From NCBI GenBank assembly GCA_034679345.1, contig JAXDAY010000017.1:1-64000 (forward strand): a DNA stretch of 64,000 nt, given 5' to 3'. The notes under the pieces were generated by a model, which worked only from the letters and a program-made list of their open reading frames with translations, had not been told where the DNA came from and did not search any database. Below, piece by piece: positions 33,858 through 43,042 of the stretch (position 1 is its first letter; every line of letters starts with the position of its first letter). The translations under genes were made by a program, and so were the position numbers. This DNA is from JAXDAY01 sp034679345 (GTDB lineage Bacteria > Eisenbacteria > RBG-16-71-46 > CAIMUX01 > VGJL01).

Positions 33858-35198
33858 CTAGACGACTCCTTGATCGAGCATCGAGTCGGCGACCTTGATG
33901 AAGCCGCCGATGTTCGCGCCCGAGACGTAGTTGATGAAGCCATCCTTCTGCGTCCCGTACCGCACGCAGGTCGCATGGATGTTCTTCATGATCGAGTGGA
34001 GCCGCTCGTCGACCTCCTCGCGCGGCCAGGAAAGTCTCAGCGAGTTCTGCGACATCTCCAGCCCCGAGGTCGCCACGCCGCCGGCATTGGCGGCCTTGCC
34101 GGGGCCGTAGAGGATCTTGCTCTTCAGGAAGATCTCGACGCCACCCGGCTCCGTCGGCATGTTGGCTCCTTCGGCGACGCAGACGCAGCCATTCTTCACC
34201 AGGGTCGCGGCATCCTCCGCGCTGATCTCGTTCTGGGTCGCGCAGGGCAGGGCGATGTCACACTTCACGTCCCAGGGACGGGCACCCTCGCGGTACTCGC
34301 TCCCGTACTTCTGGGCGTACTCCTGGATGCGCCCACGCTTGACGTTCTTCAGCTGCATGACGTATCCGAGCTTCTCCTTATCGATCCCGTTGGGATCGTA
34401 GATCGTTCCATTGGAGTCGGAGAGCGTCACGCACTTGCCTCCCAGCTCGGTGACCTTCTCGACCGCGTATTGCGCCACGTTCCCCGCCCCGGAGACCAGG
34501 ACCGTCTTTCCCTTGAACGAATCGCCGCGCGTCGCCAGCTGCTCCTGGGCGAAGTACACCGTCCCGTATCCGGTCGCCTGCGGCCGGATGAGGCTCCCGC
34601 CCCAGTTGATCCCCTTGCCCGTGAGCACGCCGGTGAACTCGTTGCGCAGCCTCTTGTACTGCCCGAACAAGAACCCGATCTCACGACCGCCGACTCCGAT
34701 GTCGCCCGCGGGGACGTCGGTATCCGGACCGATGTGGCGCTGCAACTCGGTCATGAAGCTCTGGCAGAAGCGCATGACTTCGTTGTCCGACTTTCCCTTC
34801 GGGTCAAAATCGGATCCGCCCTTGCCACCTCCCATCGGCAGTGTGGTCAGGCTGTTCTTGAAGACCTGTTCGAATCCCAGGAACTTGAGGATTCCAAGGT
34901 TTACCGTGGGATGGAAGCGCAGACCGCCCTTGTATGGCCCGATCGCAGAATTGAACTCCACGCGGTATCCCTTGTTCACCTGGACCGCGCCCTTGTCATC
35001 GATCCACGGCACGCGGAAGAGAATGACCCGCTCGGGCTCGATGATCCGCTCGAGGATCTTCTCTTCCAAGTAGTGCGGATGCTCGAGCAGGTATGGCCAG
35101 AGGGACTCGACGACTTCATGAACGGCCTGGTGGAATTCCTTCTCGCCGGGGTTTTTCGCGATGACATAGTCCATGAACGACTTTACGGAGCTGGGCAT
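33858..35198 (-). CDS. gdhA: Glutamate dehydrogenase, NADP-type
   Basis: A 446-residue hexameric-type GDH that interconverts glutamate and 2-oxoglutarate plus ammonia. Marks: FRVPWIDDKGAVQVNKGYRV, NSAIGPYKGGLRFHP, the catalytic lysine region LPMGGGKGGSDFDPKGKSD, DVPAGDIGVGGREIGFLFG, the dinucleotide fold VLVSGAGNVAQYAVEKV, and GGVATSGLEMSQNSLR. The 445-450 length and the KGGSDFDPKG motif indicate the assimilatory NADP branch. The ATG follows GGAGGGAAC. A GGGGCG/CGCCCC hairpin (35237-35251) lies in its leader. Links nitrogen assimilation; an NtrB/NtrC-like pair lies 17 kb away. Confidence 0.96.
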   Translation of the reverse strand: MPSSVKSFMDYVIAKNPGEKEFHQAVHEVVESLWPYLLEHPHYLEEKILERIIEPERVILFRVPWIDDKGAVQVNKGYRVEFNSAIGPYKGGLRFHPTVNLGILKFLGFEQVFKNSLTTLPMGGGKGGSDFDPKGKSDNEVMRFCQSFMTELQRHIGPDTDVPAGDIGVGGREIGFLFGQYKRLRNEFTGVLTGKGINWGGSLIRPQATGYGTVYFAQEQLATRGDSFKGKTVLVSGAGNVAQYAVEKVTELGGKCVTLSDSNGTIYDPNGIDKEKLGYVMQLKNVKRGRIQEYAQKYGSEYREGARPWDVKCDIALPCATQNEISAEDAATLVKNGCVCVAEGANMPTEPGGVEIFLKSKILYGPGKAANAGGVATSGLEMSQNSLRLSWPREEVDERLHSIMKNIHATCVRYGTQKDGFINYVSGANIGGFIKVADSMLDQGVV

Positions 35199-35378
35199 GT
35201 TCCCTCCTTCCAAGACAACCACATCCCTGCCCAATTGGGGCGCCGCGCCCCGAAGGCCAACGGCGCGAATTCTCCCCCTCCGCGGGGCATTCTGGCAAGC
35301 GGGAACAGCCCTCAAGCGAGGAATTGCGACACTTCGAGCGGGGCGAAATTCCCCGCGAAGGTCGCGGCCGGGTGGCGC

Positions 35379-35825
35379 CTACGCGGCGGATCGATCGCTG
35401 GGGACGCGCATCGCCAGTCGGCGGGGCATCCACTCGGAGGGATCCGCCTCGAGCCAGAAGTCGATCTTCTCGAGGAACTCCTGGCGGCGGATGGGCTTCG
35501 AGAGATAGTCGTCGCACCCCGCTTGAAGAGTCCGGTCGGCATCCCCCTGCATGGCGCGGGCGGTCAGGGCGATGATCGGGATTCCATCGAAAAGGGGATC
35601 CTGGACGATGCGCCAGGCGGTTTCGTAACCGTCCATGACCGGCATCATCATGTCGAGGAGGAACAGCTGGGGCCTCTCTGCGCGAGCCTTCTCCAGAGCG
35701 AGCAGCCCGTTCTCCACGATCGTCGGCTCGAATCCGGCGCTTCGTAGGATCGCCGTGAACACGTACTGGTTGGTCGGGTCGTCCTCGGCGACGAGGATGC
35801 GAATGTCGGCGTGGGGAATCGTCAT
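35379..35825 (-). CDS. Response regulator receiver domain protein
   Basis: A 148-residue receiver-only protein: ILVAEDDPTNQYVFTAIL, the phospho-acceptor in LFLLDMMMPVMDGYET, IIALTARAMQGD and YLSKPIRR, all as expected. The form (AEDD, NQ, MMMPVMDG) is that of receivers usually fused behind hybrid kinases. It lies 39 bases downstream of a membrane histidine kinase on the same strand, so the two are a split hybrid system. It begins at ATG 35825 with GAGGAG about 11 bases upstream. Downstream effectors are not in the window. Confidence 0.93.
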   Translation of the reverse strand: MTIPHADIRILVAEDDPTNQYVFTAILRSAGFEPTIVENGLLALEKARAERPQLFLLDMMMPVMDGYETAWRIVQDPLFDGIPIIALTARAMQGDADRTLQAGCDDYLSKPIRRQEFLEKIDFWLEADPSEWMPRRLAMRVPSDRSAA

Positions 35826-35864
35826 TGTCTCGAGTTCTCCTCTTCCAGGAAACCTATCGGCCGC

Positions 35865-37493
35865 TCAGGCGGCCTCTGAAAGCGCGCGACCGCTCTGCTG
35901 GCCGAGCGCGACCCGGGGGGCCGGGACGGTCAGCCGGAAACGCGAGCCCCGGCCGAGGACGCTATCGACGGAGAGCTTCCCGCCCATGAGCTCGGCCAGC
36001 CGCAGGGAAATCGATAGCCCCAGCCCGGTGCCGCCGTAGCGGCGGGAGGGGGAGCCGTCGACCTGGCGGAACTCCTGGAAGATCGCCCTCTGATCCTCGG
36101 GCGCGATGCCGATGCCGGTGTCGAGCACTCCGACGATCAACCTCTCCTTCTCCGCATCGATCGATGCGGAGACCTCCACGTACCCCCGCTCCGTGAACTT
36201 GATGGCGTTTCCGAGGAGGTTCACGACAATCTGTCGCAGTCGATCGCGGTCGATCCAGACCGGATGGCCGTCGGCCACCTGGACTCTCAGCTCGAGGCCT
36301 CGGCTCGAGGCGAGCGGCTGCATCTCCGTGGCGATCGTTCGAATCTCGGAGAGGATGTCCCACTCGATCGGACGAAGCTCGAGCCGTCCCGCCTCGATCT
36401 TCGAGACGTCAAGGATGTCGTTGATGAGCTTGAGCAGATTCGATCCGCTGCCGTGGATCATCGAGATGTGGGCGCGCTGCTCGTCCGTGAGGTCTCCGGC
36501 GAGTCCGTCCTGGAGCAGCTCGGAGAGAGCGAGGATTCCATTCAGGGGAGTCCGAAGCTCGTGGGAGACGTTGGCCAGGAATGCGCTCTTCAGTCGGGAG
36601 GCTTCGAGCGCGCGTTCGTTCTGCAGCTCCAGGGTGATGTTCTTCTGCCGAAGCTCCTCGGTTCTTTCCCGGACCTTCGCCTCGAGCTGCTGGTTCGTCC
36701 GCTCCACCTCGCGCCGGAATGATGCGAGTCTCGCCGTCATCATGTCGAAGGTCCGTGCGAGCAATCCGACCTCGTCGTTGGAATCGATCCGCAGAGGTTC
36801 GTCGAAGTGACCGAGACTCAATCTGCGCGCCGCCTCGGTGAGTCCGAGAAGGGGGGTCGTGAGCCGGCGCCCAAGGGTGTGGCCGATGAAGACGCTGATC
36901 GCCGCCAAGGCGAGCGTGATGCCGAGCAGGAATAGCACGTTCGTGCGGATCAGCCGATTGGTCTCCGCGAGGGAGTAGCCGATCGCGAGAGTGCCGATGA
37001 CGAGCCCCGTCCCGTCGCGGACGGGCGTCCGCGCGATGAGCATCTCCGGCAGCCTCTCCACGATCGTCCCCGGTGGGGGCGCTCCCTCGAACGTGACGGG
37101 GCAAGGATCGCCCATGGCGACGAAGATCCTGCCGGATGCCTCATGGACCTGCGCGAAGCGGACGCCGTCGACGCCGAAGAGACCGGAGAGCGCATCTTGA
37201 ACCGAGTTCGGCATCCCAAAGTCCAACCCGGCGGAGATGTTGTGCGCCGTGAGCGTCGCGAGGGACTCGAGAGAATCCTGCGTCTGCCGCAGAGTGACGC
37301 CGCGCAGTTGAACGATCGTCGAGAAGCCGAGGAGCAGGCAGGCTCCCACGGCAAGTCCCCCCATGGTGAGCAGAAGCTTCGTGCGAATCGATCGACGCGA
37401 TTCCTCGATGCCCAACTCCTGCGTCCTTTCCCGACCTGACTCGATCGCCGCCGAACAAGCGGGTCCCGGCGCGCTCGGGCGCCGGGAGGCCAT
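35865..37493 (-). CDS. Membrane sensor histidine kinase (HAMP, HisKA, HATPase)
   Basis: About 542 residues. TM1 lies near residues 42-62 (LLLTMGGLAVGACLLLGF), an extracytoplasmic sensor of about 120 residues follows, then TM2 (LFLLGITLALAAISVFIG), a HAMP domain (GRRLTTPLLGLTEAARRLSL), a coiled coil, HisKA with FLANVSHELRTPLNGIL, and HATPase with LVNLLGNAIKFTERGY, LDTGIGIAPEDQRAIF and GGTGLGLSISLRLAELMGG. The start is uncertain: ATG 37493 has no ribosome site, and the frame stays open to 37670 with unlikely composition. It pairs with the receiver at 35379-35825. Confidence 0.88.
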   Translation of the reverse strand: MASRRPSAPGPACSAAIESGRERTQELGIEESRRSIRTKLLLTMGGLAVGACLLLGFSTIVQLRGVTLRQTQDSLESLATLTAHNISAGLDFGMPNSVQDALSGLFGVDGVRFAQVHEASGRIFVAMGDPCPVTFEGAPPPGTIVERLPEMLIARTPVRDGTGLVIGTLAIGYSLAETNRLIRTNVLFLLGITLALAAISVFIGHTLGRRLTTPLLGLTEAARRLSLGHFDEPLRIDSNDEVGLLARTFDMMTARLASFRREVERTNQQLEAKVRERTEELRQKNITLELQNERALEASRLKSAFLANVSHELRTPLNGILALSELLQDGLAGDLTDEQRAHISMIHGSGSNLLKLINDILDVSKIEAGRLELRPIEWDILSEIRTIATEMQPLASSRGLELRVQVADGHPVWIDRDRLRQIVVNLLGNAIKFTERGYVEVSASIDAEKERLIVGVLDTGIGIAPEDQRAIFQEFRQVDGSPSRRYGGTGLGLSISLRLAELMGGKLSVDSVLGRGSRFRLTVPAPRVALGQQSGRALSEAA

Positions 37494-37833
37494 CCGCGCG
37501 GGATCTGTGACATCCCTCTTCTCCCCTGACTTATCGGCCCAAGCACGCGCTCCCTTTGAAGCCAAATCGCACGGCTCACGGCATTCGAATCCTCGCTCCC
37601 GCGCCGAATGGGCTTGCGTCGCCTCGTGTCCGCAACTATCGTGACGGCAATGAGATGAAGAATCGATCACGCGGGCTGGTCGCCGGCCGGGATGAGGCCG
37701 CCGGGGTTTCCCGTGGAAGGGAATCCGCGGACCGCCGATGGTCTAGAATGGAAGCCCGGGGCGGCCTTGACGAGGGTGGCCCCCATTCGTATCTTCCTGG
37801 CGGTGCGGCAAGGAAGTTCGATGAACACGGAGG
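37494..37833. other. 340-base region with no assigned gene
   Basis: Between the divergent histidine kinase and L,D-transpeptidase genes. The upstream open frame of the kinase (to 37670) has poor coding composition. TAGAAT at 37744-37749 looks like a -10 box for the plus-strand operon but has no good -35 partner. No RNA gene or repeat seen. Confidence 0.4.
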
Positions 37834-38991
37834 ATGGTGACGCGAAACATGCGCCGGACGAGACGCACAAGGCCCCGAATTCGGATTCCAGTCATGATTG
37901 TTGGCGTCGCGACGCTGACGTTGGTCCTCTTCGCGGTGGAGCGGGATCCGAACCCCACGGCGCGACTGCTCGCGGCCGAGCAGTACCTCAATCTAGCGAA
38001 GGAAGCCGAGGCGAATCTGGATGCTCCCGAGACCTTCGACGCAGCCAAGAAGACTCTGCGCGCTGCCCGCTCCGCGATGATGCGGCAGTTGGGTCGCCCC
38101 GCTTTCATTCGTAGCTACGGCGAGACCCGCGAGCTGATCCAGAGTGGCCACGTGCTGACCGGGCGCGCGATTCAGGAAGCGCGCGCGGAGGCCGCCAATC
38201 GCAGTGCGCGCATCGCCGAAGCGATTGCCCAGATCCACGCCGAGTCGGCGGAGGTGCGCGACTTTCTCCTGCACCTTCCGCCAAGATACCATCGCGCGCT
38301 TCGCCACCTCGCGGTGGCCGACGCGAGAATCGCAGGCGCCGAGGCGAAGTTGACCGCGTCGGAAAGCCGCGTGGCGCTGGAGCAGATGAGCATCGCCCGC
38401 GCGGAGGTGAGCCTCGCCCTGAGGGACGTGCGGGGGCTGCTCGTCGATTTCCTCGGTCGTCGGAATGAATGGGAGGCGGACCTCCAGGCGACCCTCGAGT
38501 GGTCGCGGCGCAACGGCGGAACCGCTGTCATCATCGACAAGCTCAACCACCGGACCCATCTCGTCCGCGGAGGACGCAGCGTCAAGACCTATTCATCCGA
38601 GTTCGGTCCTCGCTGGCTCGACCGCAAGCAGCAGGCTGGCGACCAGGCCACCCCCGAAGGACGCTACAGAGTGGTCGAGGAGAAGGGCTGGGGACAGACC
38701 CGTTACCATCGGGCGTTGCTCATCGACTATCCGAACGACGCCGATCGCCGTCGCTTCCGCAACCTCTCTTCCTCCGGCATGCTCTCCCGACGCGCGGGGA
38801 TCGGCGGTCTCATCGAGATCCACGGCGAGGGCGGGAAGGGCGAAGACTGGACGCTTGGGTGCGTCAGCCTCCGCAACCACGACGTGGACGAGCTCTGCAA
38901 TCAGGTGGGGGTCGGGACGCCGGTCACGATCGTCGGGCTCTGGGAGGAGCCGTCCTGGTTGGATCGATTGTTGCAGACGGCGAGTCGATGA
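37834..38991 (+). CDS. L,D-transpeptidase (YkuD-fold) with N-terminal anchor and coiled coil
   Basis: A 385-residue envelope protein. A basic N-terminus and one membrane segment (about 18-36, IPVMIVGVATLTLVLFAV) anchor it; residues 45-210 are helical with many Ala and Glu; the C-terminal YkuD domain has TPEGRYRVVEEKGWG, the catalytic HGEGGKGEDWTLGCVSLRN with His and Cys, and TPVTIVGLW. The family cross-links peptidoglycan or attaches lipoproteins to it. GGAGG directly abuts the ATG, so GTG 37837 or ATG 37849 are possible starts. It overlaps the cupin gene by four bases; the AsmA-like gene follows in the same way. Confidence 0.9.
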   Translation: MVTRNMRRTRRTRPRIRIPVMIVGVATLTLVLFAVERDPNPTARLLAAEQYLNLAKEAEANLDAPETFDAAKKTLRAARSAMMRQLGRPAFIRSYGETRELIQSGHVLTGRAIQEARAEAANRSARIAEAIAQIHAESAEVRDFLLHLPPRYHRALRHLAVADARIAGAEAKLTASESRVALEQMSIARAEVSLALRDVRGLLVDFLGRRNEWEADLQATLEWSRRNGGTAVIIDKLNHRTHLVRGGRSVKTYSSEFGPRWLDRKQQAGDQATPEGRYRVVEEKGWGQTRYHRALLIDYPNDADRRRFRNLSSSGMLSRRAGIGGLIEIHGEGGKGEDWTLGCVSLRNHDVDELCNQVGVGTPVTIVGLWEEPSWLDRLLQTASR

Positions 38992-39359
38992 GCGGGGAGG
39001 ACCCCCGACTCGCCTCCCTTCGCGACTCACTTCTCCAGGCTGAATCGGATCTGAGAAACCTCGGCTACGAGGTTGAGCGCATCGTGCTTTCTCCGGGGGT
39101 GCGCGTCTCGAATCAGATCTTGGATGAGGATCTCGTCATCCTTGTCCTCTTCGGCAAGATCGGAGTGCGCAGCGGAGAGACCCAGGTCGAGGTCGGCGCC
39201 GGGGATCGGATCGACGTCCCCTCGGGCGTGCCGCATCTGATCGAAGTGCTCGGGGAGACGAGCGCCTATCTCCTCCAGGCGTCGCGCAAGACGCGCCCGC
39301 AGCGCCCCCAGGAGCCGGGGGCGGGGAACGATGCGGGCCGCCTGTCCCCGGATCGATGA
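38988..39359 (+). CDS. Small cupin-domain protein
   Basis: A 123-residue protein with a single cupin barrel: ILDEDLVILVLFGKIGVRSGE, then VEVGAGDRIDVPSGVPHLIEV, where one His of the metal site is visible and the second motif HEH is missing, and AYLLQAS. The tail is Pro/Gly-rich. Start ATG shares ATGA with the transpeptidase stop, and its own TGA overlaps the next ATG, so all three genes are translationally coupled. A small-molecule sensor or isomerase role is possible; nothing more specific is supported. Confidence 0.82.
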   Translation: MSGEDPRLASLRDSLLQAESDLRNLGYEVERIVLSPGVRVSNQILDEDLVILVLFGKIGVRSGETQVEVGAGDRIDVPSGVPHLIEVLGETSAYLLQASRKTRPQRPQEPGAGNDAGRLSPDR

Positions 39360-41047
39360 GTCCTCGTCGATCGAGAAGTTTCCTGGTCCTCGGATGTGCC
39401 GCCGTCCTCGCATCCCTGCTTCTTGTCCTGTTTCACGCCCTGACCGCGCGCTCCGTTCACCGATTTCTGGGCCAGTGGGAAGAAGCCGGCCTTCCGGGGC
39501 AGGCTCCGCGCGGGAACGGCCCCCGCCTCTCGCTCGCCTGGCCTCCGCAGCTCGCCTGGAGCGACATCGAGTGGGACTGGGGAGAATCGCTTCGGGTCAG
39601 CTGTCCGTCGATGCGGATCGTCCTGGATCCATCCGGCGCTCTTCGGGGAAAGGCGGTCGTCGATCGGTTAGTGACCGGCAGGATCGCGCTCCGCGGGGTC
39701 GATGGCCGAGTCCCGGCGTGGTTCAACGCCATGGTTGTGCCGGGAGATTCGGTCCCGAGATCTCCTTCGGCCGTGGAGGATTCCGGCGCAGCGTTCGAGA
39801 CCGGAGAGATCGTGATCGAGAGAGAGGGCCTCTCCGTCGGCCGGCTCTCCGGAACGCTTCGACTCCCGCGCCGCGGAGAGTGGGCGCTGATCGGATCGCT
39901 CCACTCCGGCCGATTCCGGACCGCCGTGATCCGGGCGCACGGAAGGGCCTCTGCAGGAGCTTCCGAGCTGCGCGCCGGGATCGATCTCTCTCGGGCGCGA
40001 TCGATCGAGATCGACCTGCGCACGCTCCTCGACAAGAGGCGAAGCTGGCATCTCGCCGGGCGCGACGACGGCGGGCTTGCCGCCGCGGTGTCTCCCGACT
40101 GGCTTGATCCTCCAGCGGGCACTGATCGAGCGGGATCTGCGGACTTCCACGCCCATCGCTCCGAGTCGGGGGCGCTCGACGGTGAAGCCCACCTCGACCG
40201 CTACCCGCTTCATTTGCGCGGGGATTCCACTTGGCTCGCCACGGGGGTCCTGTGCCTTGAGAGGGGCGCGCTCACCCTCCAGGATCTCGATCTCGAGCGC
40301 GAGGGCGCCTCGGCGCGGATCGCGGGCGAGCTGCCGCTTCTCGACGGGGGGGAAGGCGGACTCCACATGCGGACCGTCTGGGGAGACGTCACACGATCCG
40401 TCGACGGCATCGCGCGACGCGATTCGGGACGCTGGAGCCTCGAGGTCCCGAAGGGGGGTGGGCTCGCAAGCCTCTTCTTCGCACCGCCGGACGGGGACCC
40501 GGGAGTAGATCTCACATTCCGCGCGTTCCCGCTCGCCGATCTCCTGCCCTGGCTCCCCTTCCATCCGGCGGGCTCCTGGACGGGGATCGTCGATGGCGTG
40601 AGCGAGCTGCGCCGCGGCCGCCCGGGGTGGAATCTCAAGGGCCGCTGGGTTCTCCGCCAGGGAAGCATCGTGGACCTGCCTCTTCTCGAGGAGATCGCAT
40701 CCTTCGGCGGTCCGCGCACGATCCGCTATGAGCAAGCGACCATGGGATGGAGGTACGAAGGCGGGGCCGTTCTGCTCGACAGCCTCCACGTCGTGGGCTC
40801 CTCCGTGGAAATCCAGGGCATGGGGATATGGTCTCCGCCCGACTCGCTCATCGCCTGGCTCCGCTTGAACTCCGGCCGGAATCGCTCGCTCGGCGCCTTC
40901 TTCCGCCTTCTATCCGGAGATGCGGCGACGCTGGATCTCTCGGTTTCAGGGGACCCGGATCATCCCTCCATCGCACCCCTCGACCGGGCGGGCTCGACGC
41001 GATGGCGCGCGACCGTTGCCGCGATCCTGAGCGGCGATCCGAGCTGA
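39356..41047 (+). CDS. AsmA-like membrane-anchored protein
   Basis: A 563-residue protein with one N-terminal membrane segment (FLVLGCAAVLASLLLVLF) and a long beta-rich extracytoplasmic region; repeats of the type RIALRGVDGRV, GEIVIEREGLSVGRLSG and TLQDLDLEREGASARIAG, and the DUF-like C-terminal RYEQATMGWRYEGGAVLLDSL, are typical of AsmA/TamB-type bridge proteins that help move lipids between membranes. Family assignment is by pattern only. It follows the cupin gene with a four-base ATGA overlap and ends directly against the convergent SDR gene. Confidence 0.75.
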   Translation: MSPRRSRSFLVLGCAAVLASLLLVLFHALTARSVHRFLGQWEEAGLPGQAPRGNGPRLSLAWPPQLAWSDIEWDWGESLRVSCPSMRIVLDPSGALRGKAVVDRLVTGRIALRGVDGRVPAWFNAMVVPGDSVPRSPSAVEDSGAAFETGEIVIEREGLSVGRLSGTLRLPRRGEWALIGSLHSGRFRTAVIRAHGRASAGASELRAGIDLSRARSIEIDLRTLLDKRRSWHLAGRDDGGLAAAVSPDWLDPPAGTDRAGSADFHAHRSESGALDGEAHLDRYPLHLRGDSTWLATGVLCLERGALTLQDLDLEREGASARIAGELPLLDGGEGGLHMRTVWGDVTRSVDGIARRDSGRWSLEVPKGGGLASLFFAPPDGDPGVDLTFRAFPLADLLPWLPFHPAGSWTGIVDGVSELRRGRPGWNLKGRWVLRQGSIVDLPLLEEIASFGGPRTIRYEQATMGWRYEGGAVLLDSLHVVGSSVEIQGMGIWSPPDSLIAWLRLNSGRNRSLGAFFRLLSGDAATLDLSVSGDPDHPSIAPLDRAGSTRWRATVAAILSGDPS

Positions 41048-41791
41048 TTAGCGAAGAGAGCGGCCGCCGTCGACGGTGAGGATCGCTCCGGTCACATACG
41101 GCGCATCCACGAGGTAGCGGATGGCGCCGAGGACATCCTCGGGCGCTCCCACTCTCCCGAGCGGGATGGCGCGGCGGATCGCCTCGGCCCGCTCGGGGAC
41201 GATCCCCTCGGGGAGAAGGACCGTTCCCGGCGCGATCGCATTGACGCGGACTTCGGGAGCGAGGGCGCGGGCGAGCCCGCGTGTAGCGGCGGCAAGGCCC
41301 GCCTTGGCGATCCCGTAGGGGATGAAGTCGGGATAGGGGCGATCGATCGACCAGTCGAGCATGTTCACGATGAGCCCGCCCCCGTGGGATCGCATCGCGC
41401 GGCCGCATGCGACGGCGAGAAGAAACGGCGCGCGGAGGTTGACGGCGATCGTCTCGTCGAAATCCTCTTCGGTCAGGGAGTCGATCGGCGTGCGCGGCCA
41501 GCTCGAGGCGTTGTTGACGAGAAGATCGCACCGTCCGAAGTCGGCGAGCACCGACTCGGCCAGCTTTCCGGCGCCGCCCCGGAGGGCGAGATCGGCTGGG
41601 TAGGCGATGGCGCGCCCGCCGAGCCCATCGATCTGCCCGATCAGGCGGTCGATCTCGTCGCGCGACCGATGGAAATGGAGGGCCAGTTCGAAGCCGTCCG
41701 AGGCGAGCCCCAAGACGATCGCCCGCCCCACCCGGCGTCCTGCCCCCGTCACCAGAGCGATGCCCCGGCGCGTTTGCGCGTCTCGAGCCAT
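41048..41791 (-). CDS. SDR oxidoreductase, pteridine-reductase-like
   Basis: A 247-residue short-chain reductase. The cofactor motif is VTGAGRRVGRAIV (the TGxGRRxG form typical of pteridine reductases), with LVNNASSW, then NMLDWSIDRPYPDFIPYGIAKAGL where Asp replaces the usual catalytic Ser before Tyr-x3-Lys, as in the pteridine reductase/FolM group. It ends with VTGAILTVDGGRSLR. NADPH-dependent reduction of dihydropterin or folate is the best guess; other SDR substrates are not excluded. Alternative label: 3-oxoacyl-ACP reductase-like. Confidence 0.88.
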   Translation of the reverse strand: MARDAQTRRGIALVTGAGRRVGRAIVLGLASDGFELALHFHRSRDEIDRLIGQIDGLGGRAIAYPADLALRGGAGKLAESVLADFGRCDLLVNNASSWPRTPIDSLTEEDFDETIAVNLRAPFLLAVACGRAMRSHGGGLIVNMLDWSIDRPYPDFIPYGIAKAGLAAATRGLARALAPEVRVNAIAPGTVLLPEGIVPERAEAIRRAIPLGRVGAPEDVLGAIRYLVDAPYVTGAILTVDGGRSLR

Positions 41792-41820
41792 GACGAGCGG
41801 AGTCTATCACGCGATGCGGC

Positions 41821-41849
41821 TTGATGCTCCGCCTGGGGCTACCTAGACT
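41821..41849 (+). promoter_or_regulatory. Sigma-70-like promoter for acyl-CoA dehydrogenase
   Basis: TTGATG, 17-base spacer, TAGACT; transcription would start near 41856, 28 bases before the ATG. Confidence 0.55.
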
Positions 41850-41883
41850 TCGGCCGTGGCGGCGTGGCCGCGGGGAGGATGGG

Positions 41884-43029
41884 ATGATCGATTTCGAACC
41901 GACCGAAGACCAGCAGATGTACCAGAAGCTCGCGCGCGAGTTCGCCCAGCGGGAGATCGTGCCGAAGGCGGCTCATCACGACGAGACGGGCGAGTTCCCC
42001 TGGGAGATCTGTCGCAAAGCTTGGGACGCAGGGCTGATGAACACCCATATCCCGGTCGAATACGGAGGACTGGGCCTCGGGGTGCTGGACGGTTGCCTCA
42101 TCGCCGAGGAGATCGCTGCGGCTTGCTCGGGCATCGGCACCGCCCTGGAAGCGAACACGCTGGCCGAGGCTCCCGTCATCGTCGGCGGGAGCGAGGAGCA
42201 GAAGAAGAAGTGGCTCGGGATGATGACGGAGGAGTTCAAGCTCGCCGCCTACTGCGTCACCGAGCCGGATGCAGGCTCCGATGTTGCCGGGATCAAGACT
42301 ACGGCGCGCAAGGTCGGAGACGAGTACGTCCTGAACGGAAGCAAGATGTGGATCACCAACGGCGGCGTGGCCGACTGGTACTTCGTCCTCGCCCTCACCG
42401 ATCCCTCCCGAGGTCCCCGCGGCATGAGCGCGTTCATCGTTCCCAAGGAGAGCCCAGGCCTCGAGATCGGCAAGAAGGAGCAGAACCTCGGCCAGCGGGC
42501 GAGCGATACCCGCGGCATCTCATTCCACGACGTCGTCGTGCCGCTCGCGAACCGGATCGGGGGCGAGGGGCGCGGGTTCTTCCTCGCCATGAGCGCCTTC
42601 GACCATACCCGTCCGCCCGTCGCGGCCGCGGCGGTTGGCGTCGCCCGTTCGGCGCTGGAGCACGCGGTCCGCTACTCGAAGGAGCGCCAGAGCTTCGGCG
42701 TTCCGATCGCGCGGCACCAGGCGATCGCATTCATGATCGCCGACATGGCTCGCGACATCGAGGCCGCGCGGCTGCTCGTGTGGAAGGCCGCATGGAAGAT
42801 CGATCGGGGCGAGAAGAACACTCTGGAGGCTGCCTACGCGAAGATGATGGCCGCTGACACGTGTATGCGCGTCACCCTCGACGCGGTGCAGATCTTCGGG
42901 GGTTACGGATACAACCGGGAGTATCCGGTGGAGAAGCTGATGCGCGACGCGAAGGTCTTCCAGATCTACGAGGGGACCAGCCAGATCCAGCGCTACATCG
43001 CCTCGAAGGAAGTGATCGCGCGAGGCTGA
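41884..43029 (+). CDS. Acyl-CoA dehydrogenase
   Basis: A 381-residue FAD enzyme of fatty-acid beta-oxidation. Signatures: YCVTEPDAGSDVAG (family site 1), WITNGGVADWYFVLA, GQRASDTRGISFHDV, RQSFGVPIARHQA, QIFGGYGYNREYPVEKLMRDAK and the catalytic base in VFQIYEGTSQIQR (Glu). This is the short/medium-chain type (Glu in YEGTSQ). GGGGAGG lies 5 bases before the ATG. It stands alone; an ADP-forming acyl-CoA synthetase is encoded 14 kb away. Confidence 0.95.
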   Translation: MIDFEPTEDQQMYQKLAREFAQREIVPKAAHHDETGEFPWEICRKAWDAGLMNTHIPVEYGGLGLGVLDGCLIAEEIAAACSGIGTALEANTLAEAPVIVGGSEEQKKKWLGMMTEEFKLAAYCVTEPDAGSDVAGIKTTARKVGDEYVLNGSKMWITNGGVADWYFVLALTDPSRGPRGMSAFIVPKESPGLEIGKKEQNLGQRASDTRGISFHDVVVPLANRIGGEGRGFFLAMSAFDHTRPPVAAAAVGVARSALEHAVRYSKERQSFGVPIARHQAIAFMIADMARDIEAARLLVWKAAWKIDRGEKNTLEAAYAKMMAADTCMRVTLDAVQIFGGYGYNREYPVEKLMRDAKVFQIYEGTSQIQRYIASKEVIARG

Positions 43030-43042
43030 TTCGCCTTTCCTA

